A DNA stretch of 9,230 nucleotides from Clostridia bacterium. Its GTDB lineage: Bacteria; Bacillota; Sulfobacillia; SLMV01. This document shows positions 6,086 to 9,230 of the stretch, in pieces. Numbering within the stretch: position 1 is the stretch's first letter; each line of letters opens with the position of its first letter. Both the position numbers and the translations under genes were made by a program. The stretch is taken from contig SLGS01000146.1 in the NCBI GenBank assembly GCA_007136565.1, positions 1 to 9,230 of the forward strand. Reading direction: 5' to 3'. Under the pieces are notes generated by a model that saw nothing but the letters and a program-made list of their open reading frames with translations, searched no databases and had not been told where the DNA came from.

Positions 6086-6877
6086 TTGATCCTGGCCATC
6101 GATGTCGGGAACTCCAACGTAGCCCTGGGAGTCTTCGAGGGGGATGATTTGTCGCAGAATTGGCGGTTGTCGACCACCTCGCAGGCGACATCGGACGATC
6201 TCGGCATCGCCATTCGCACCCTCCTGGGGTACAATGGCATGAACTTCGAAAGAATCGATGCCGTGGTCTACGCCACGGTGGTACCGCCCCTGGTCCGCTC
6301 CATCGAGGATATGTGCGACAGGTACCTGGGCGTTCGTCCGCTCAAGGTGGGGCCGGGGACGAAGACGGGGATAAACATCAAGTACCAAAACCCCCGGGAG
6401 GTGGGTCCCGACCGAATAGCCAATGCCGTGGCGGCCCAGCACCTTTTCGGCGGCCCCTCATTGGTGGTAGACTTCGGTACAGCTACAACTTTCGACGTCA
6501 TATCGTCGGAAGGCGATTACGCCGGAGGAGTAATCTTGCCCGGCGTCGGCATATCGTCGGAGGCGCTCTTCGAGCGGGCCGCGCGGCTCCCGAGGGTCGA
6601 CCTCTATCGACCGGAAAGCACCGTGGGCAAAAATACCGCCGACAGCATCAGGTCCGGCATAGTCAACGGGTACGCCGGTTCCGTCGACGCCATAGTGGCC
6701 AAGATCGCGCGGGAGTGCGGATCCCCCCGTCGCGTGGTTGCCACGGGAGGTTGGGCAGGAGTTATAGCTCCCGAGTGTGAATTGGTAGACGAAGTGGATC
6801 CGTACTTGACCCTGGAGGGTCTGCGCATTATTTATCAGCGCAACCAGGTGGATCAGAGGGGAGGGGCTCACGGATGA
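6086..6877 (+). CDS. coaX: Type III pantothenate kinase
   Basis: A 263-residue ASKHA-fold kinase catalysing ATP-dependent phosphorylation of pantothenate, the first committed step of CoA synthesis. It has the phosphate-1 loop DVGNSN (6-11), a VVPPL segment (about 65-69), PGTKTGI (90-96), GPDRIANAVAA (107-117, with the catalytic-base aspartate D109), the phosphate-2 motif DFGTATTFD (129-137) and GGVILPGV (147-154). Length is normal for CoaX. The start is TTG 6086, preceded by AAGGGGG about 9 nt upstream and aligning exactly with the usual MILAIDVGNS beginning. It lies one base after the ECF S component stop and overlaps the next gene in an ATGA, so the three are one translationally coupled operon. 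Type III kinases are not feedback-inhibited by CoA and need a monovalent cation (family knowledge). Confidence 0.97.
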   Translation: MILAIDVGNSNVALGVFEGDDLSQNWRLSTTSQATSDDLGIAIRTLLGYNGMNFERIDAVVYATVVPPLVRSIEDMCDRYLGVRPLKVGPGTKTGINIKYQNPREVGPDRIANAVAAQHLFGGPSLVVDFGTATTFDVISSEGDYAGGVILPGVGISSEALFERAARLPRVDLYRPESTVGKNTADSIRSGIVNGYAGSVDAIVAKIARECGSPRRVVATGGWAGVIAPECELVDEVDPYLTLEGLRIIYQRNQVDQRGGAHG

Positions 6878-7305
6878 TAGAAATGGAACTCATCACGGTC
6901 GGTATGGCCCCCAAGGGAGATGGAAACGTTCTCGTCCTGCGGGAGGTGGATGGTGAGAGGCTGTTGATCCTCGGGATAGGATTCGCCGAGGCCAGTTCCA
7001 TCGCCATGGCCGCCGAAGGGGTACCAACACCGCGCCCCATGACCCACGATCTGATGCTGAACGTCATCCATAGATTGGGAGGATCCCTGATCAGGGTGGT
7101 GGTTCACGATATGAGGGACGAAACCTTCATCGGGCAGATCGAGGTGGATACGGAGAACGGGATTCTCGAGATCGATGCCAGGCCGAGCGACAGTATCGCC
7201 CTGGCAATTCGAGAGGATTGCCCGATATACGTCTCCGACATGGTGCTAGAACTGGCCGCCGTCACCCAGGACATGATCGGTGACGACAGCGAAGATTTCG
7301 AATAG
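6874..7305 (+). CDS. DUF151 / bifunctional nuclease family protein
   Basis: A 143-residue DUF151 (PF02577-type) protein. Conserved family blocks are RPMTHDL (54-60), the LGGSLIRVVVHDMRDETF stretch (about 68-85) and the signature DARPSDSIALAIRE (101-114) followed by PIYV. The name comes from plant homologues reported to have RNase and DNase activity; bacterial members are widespread and mostly uncharacterised, so no substrate is claimed here. The C-terminus is acidic (DDSEDFE). ATG 6874 overlaps the coaX stop by 4 nt, and GAGGGG lies just upstream, so its translation is probably coupled to coaX. It is the last gene of the operon, followed 30 nt later by a strong terminator. Confidence 0.88.
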   Translation: MIEMELITVGMAPKGDGNVLVLREVDGERLLILGIGFAEASSIAMAAEGVPTPRPMTHDLMLNVIHRLGGSLIRVVVHDMRDETFIGQIEVDTENGILEIDARPSDSIALAIREDCPIYVSDMVLELAAVTQDMIGDDSEDFE

Positions 7306-7335
7306 CAAGCTGCGAGTGGAATATTGTAGCTCGAG

Positions 7336-7372
7336 AAGGGGGCGGTCCAGGCGACCGCCCCCTTGGGTTTTT
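7336..7372 (+). terminator. Intrinsic terminator after the coaX operon, in a convergent gap
   Basis: AAGGGGGCGGTC (7336-7347) and GACCGCCCCCTT (7353-7364) form a perfect 12-bp stem with a 5-nt loop, followed by GGGTTTTT (7365-7372). It sits between the DUF151 stop and the proS stop, which converge. The T-rich tail favours plus-strand termination; the minus-strand side shows only TTCTCG after the stem, so it may serve proS less efficiently. Confidence 0.88.
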
Positions 7373-7407
7373 CCGGCGTCTTCCGAATCGTACCCGGGGA
7401 CCCTCGC

Positions 7408-8856
7408 CTAGTAAGCCCGGGCGAAGACCACCCGATGCTTCCCGGGTTTCCCGCAGGCGGGGCAAACGCCGGGCTCACCGAGATCCTCGAAGGGAATGCA
7501 GCGTATGGTCGTCCCGGTCTCCTCCTTGATACTGGCCTCGCAGGCGTCGTCACCGCACCAGCCGGCCTCCACGAATCCCCGGTTCCGCTCCATAATGGTC
7601 CGGATATCTTCGACGGATTCGGCGGTATAGGTGTTGTCGGCCCGATAGTCCAGGGCCCTTTGGAACAGCCCCGCTTGTATCTCCTCGAGCAATTCCTCGA
7701 GCCTGGCGGAAAGCTTCGAGCGGCTCACCGGTTCCTTGGCCCCGGTATCCCTGCGGACGAGCATGACCTGGTCGGAATCCAGATCGCGCGGGCCCAGTTC
7801 TATTCGTATCGGCACTCCACGCATTTCCCACTCGTTGAACTTCCAACCCGGAGTGTGTTCCTCGCGATCATCGAGGTGGATGCGCAAGCCCTCTTCCCGA
7901 AGACTCTCTCGGAGGTCGTTGGCGGCGCCGAGAACTCTATCCCGGGTATCGTCCCGGTATATGGGGACGATCACGGCTTGATTGGGTGCGACCCTGGGGG
8001 GAAGGACGAGGCCTCGATCGTCGCCGTGCACCATTATTAGGGCACCGATCAGGCGATGGGACACTCCCCACGAGGTCTGGTGCACGTATTCCAGTTCGCT
8101 TTCTCGCCCGAGGAACTTGATGTCTAGTACCCGGGCGAAGCCGTCGCCCAGGTAATGCGAGGTTCCCGCCTGCAGGGCCCGACCGTCCTGCATCATGGCC
8201 TCGACGGTGTAGGTTTCCACGGCTCCGGCGAACTTCTCCCTGTCGGACTTGATGCCGGCGAGCACGGGGATCGCCAGGACCTCCTCCATGAACTCTCGGT
8301 AGATCCGAAGCATCTGGATGGTTCTCTCCCGGGCTTCCGCCTCGGTTTCGTGGCAGGTATGTCCTTCCTGCCAGAGGAACTCCGTCGTTCGGAGGAAGGG
8401 GTGGGTCGCCTTTTCCCACCGGAGGACACTGCACCACTGGTTGACCAGCATCGGCAGGTCGCGGTAGGACTGGATCCAGCGGGAAAACATGGTTCCGATA
8501 ATGGTTTCCGAGCTGGGACGGATGGCCAACCTCTCCTGCAGTTCCTCTTCGCCGGCGTGGGTTACCCACGGGACCTCCGGGGCGAATCCCTCAATGTGCT
8601 CGGCTTCGCGGGTGAAGATGCTCTCGGGGATGAGCAGGGGGAAATAGGCGTTTTGCACCCCCGTCTCCTTGAAGCGGGCATCGAGCCCGGATTGGATGGC
8701 TTCCCAAATGGCGAAGCCGGGGGGGCGAACCACGATGCATCCACGTATGGGTGCGTAATCTGCCAGCTGTGCCTTGATCACCACGTCGGTGTACCAGCGA
8801 GAGAAATTTTCCTCCCTGGGTGTGATGGCTTCGACGAACTTATCGCTCAACGTCAT
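7408..8856 (-). CDS. proS: Prolyl-tRNA synthetase, type 3 (archaeal/eukaryote-like)
   Basis: A 482-residue class II synthetase that charges tRNA-Pro with proline. The layout is type 3: a catalytic core with motif 1 around YFPLLIPES (71-79), motif 2 RTTEFLWQEGHT (156-167) and motif 3 near GDDRGLVLPPRVAP (278-291), directly followed by an anticodon-binding domain (about 293-390). The C-terminal zinc-like domain has C434, C439, C465 and C468, and the protein ends with the hallmark C-terminal tyrosine (ARAY). The editing INS domain of the ~570-residue bacterial type is absent, so Ala-tRNA-Pro clearance would need a separate factor. Start: ATG 8856 has GGAGG only 1 nt upstream, whereas in-frame TTG 8850 has it at 7 nt and gives MSDKFVEAITPRE, close to homologues; either differs by two residues. 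It is controlled by the T-box upstream. Confidence 0.97.
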   Translation of the reverse strand: MTLSDKFVEAITPREENFSRWYTDVVIKAQLADYAPIRGCIVVRPPGFAIWEAIQSGLDARFKETGVQNAYFPLLIPESIFTREAEHIEGFAPEVPWVTHAGEEELQERLAIRPSSETIIGTMFSRWIQSYRDLPMLVNQWCSVLRWEKATHPFLRTTEFLWQEGHTCHETEAEARERTIQMLRIYREFMEEVLAIPVLAGIKSDREKFAGAVETYTVEAMMQDGRALQAGTSHYLGDGFARVLDIKFLGRESELEYVHQTSWGVSHRLIGALIMVHGDDRGLVLPPRVAPNQAVIVPIYRDDTRDRVLGAANDLRESLREEGLRIHLDDREEHTPGWKFNEWEMRGVPIRIELGPRDLDSDQVMLVRRDTGAKEPVSRSKLSARLEELLEEIQAGLFQRALDYRADNTYTAESVEDIRTIMERNRGFVEAGWCGDDACEASIKEETGTTIRCIPFEDLGEPGVCPACGKPGKHRVVFARAY

Positions 8857-8870
8857 TCCTCCCGTCGGTA

Positions 8871-9091
8871 AACAAAAGAACTCCCCATCCCGAAGGACGG
8901 AGAGATCCGCGGTACCACCTTCGTTCCGGATCGTATTGGACCCGGCCCTCTCGACCTTTATCGGGGGCCACCGCCCGGTTTTTCTCCGGGTGCTCCGGAC
9001 CGGGGAAGGGGGACGCGGATCGGGGCTCTCACCGGTTCCCCTTCGCTGAAAATCCGTGGGATCCCCCCACTGTCCATCATCGCTACAATAC
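8871..9091 (-). promoter_or_regulatory. T-box riboswitch (tRNA-Pro sensing) in the proS leader
   Basis: Uncharged tRNA should bind this leader and stop transcription termination, raising ProS when proline charging falls. The antiterminator is exact: CGAAGG (8923-8918) pairs with CCTTCG (8896-8891), then the 7-nt bulge TGGTACC (8917-8911), then GCGG (8910-8907) pairs with CCGT (8900-8897). TGGT in the bulge complements ACCA of a tRNA with discriminator A. Upstream, a Stem I-like fold has base GGAC/GTCC (9075-9072 with 9000-8997), GGGGGA/TCCCCC (9067-9062 with 9013-9008), CGGAT/ATCCG (9056-9052 with 9020-9016), an AGCGA element at 9047-9043 and a terminal loop containing GGTGAGAG. A stem III-like hairpin is at 8990-8974. 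The probable specifier side (9007-9001, TTCCCCG) contains proline codons CCC and CCG; the exact triplet is uncertain. Confidence 0.93.
8874..8904 (-). terminator. T-box terminator hairpin
   Basis: CTCTCCGTCC (8904-8895) and GGATGGGGAG (8890-8881) form a 10-bp stem with a TTCG tetraloop, followed by TTCTTTT (8880-8874). The left arm reuses CCGTCC, which is also needed by the antiterminator, so the two folds are mutually exclusive. This makes it a transcriptional, not translational, T-box. Confidence 0.9.
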
Positions 9092-9097
9092 CTTCAG

Positions 9098-9126
9098 ATC
9101 ATAGCAAAGGGCGGAGTGGTGGACAA
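9098..9126 (-). promoter_or_regulatory. Promoter of the T-box-proS transcript
   Basis: On the minus strand TTGTCC (9126-9121) and TATGAT (9103-9098) are 17 bp apart, and TG one base before the -10 makes it an extended -10 element. Transcription would start near 9091, immediately before the Stem I region, giving a leader of about 235 nt. Confidence 0.7.
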
Positions 9127-9178
9127 GACTGGGCGGGATGATCTCCCGTCGCGGGCGTATCGACGCGGGGAAGGGGGC

Positions 9179-9222
9179 GAGAGGGGGGCGATCATCCGCT
9201 GGAGGATGATCGCCCCCCTCTC
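9179..9222. repeat. Perfect 19-bp inverted repeat at window edge
   Basis: Bases 9179-9197 are the exact reverse complement of 9204-9222, with a 6-nt loop (GCTGGA). The stem combines a G6/C6 run with GATCATCC/GGATGATC. Neither side is followed by a T-tract within the window. It lies upstream of the proS promoter and may be the terminator of a gene beyond the edge or a small dispersed palindromic repeat. Bases 9127-9178 hold nothing else that I recognise. Confidence 0.7.
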
Positions 9223-9230
9223 CCTAGACA

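Noticed and set aside
8155..9049. Plus-strand open frames opposite proS and its leader
   Set aside because: They run over the synthetase coding region and the T-box; no ribosome site or family match.

Overview
This is a gene-dense, GC-rich bacterial chromosome segment with nine or ten housekeeping-type genes, short intergenic gaps and frequent GTG/TTG start codons. There are no mobile elements, CRISPR arrays, rRNA or tRNA genes. A terminator-type T-box leader before proS, a type 3 (archaeal/eukaryote-like) ProS, formate-THF ligase with a cyclodeaminase-family partner, type III pantothenate kinase and an ECF S component together suggest a Gram-positive-type lineage, either a deep-branching actinobacterium or a clostridial-type organism. 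This placement is inference; no phylogenetic marker in the window settles it.

Layout. (1) Bases 72-949, minus strand: a two-gene unit with a small zinc nucleoside/base deaminase followed 2 nt later by a TrmO/TsaA-like tRNA methyltransferase. (2) Bases 950-1083: a divergent promoter region with a GC-rich hairpin. (3) Bases 1084-3441, plus strand: a one-carbon unit of a FchA-like cyclodeaminase/cyclohydrolase and formate-tetrahydrofolate ligase (fhs), closed by a strong hairpin terminator at 3469-3498. (4) Bases 3482/3509-5177, plus strand: biotin protein ligase lacking the HTH domain, overlapping a P1-family (DmpA/BapA-like) self-processing aminopeptidase. (5) Bases 5365-7305, plus strand: an ECF transporter S component, type III pantothenate kinase (coaX) and a DUF151 bifunctional-nuclease-family protein, tightly coupled and ended by a 12-bp hairpin terminator at 7336-7372. 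(6) Bases 7408-8856, minus strand: prolyl-tRNA synthetase, preceded by a complete T-box riboswitch (about 9091-8871) with its own promoter. (7) The right edge carries a perfect 19-bp inverted repeat.

Function. Fhs makes 10-formyl-THF from formate, and the cyclodeaminase-family protein probably interconverts it with methenyl-THF. The central block is about cofactors: biotin attachment, then probable pantothenate uptake and its phosphorylation as the first step to CoA. A beta-aminopeptidase-family hydrolase sits in the middle of that block and may be linked to beta-alanine or pantothenate salvage. ProS is controlled separately by uncharged tRNA. I found no convincing wholly new system. The most informative items are the T-box, the vitamin/CoA gene neighbourhood with its embedded P1 hydrolase, and the terminator that engulfs an otherwise attractive birA start codon.
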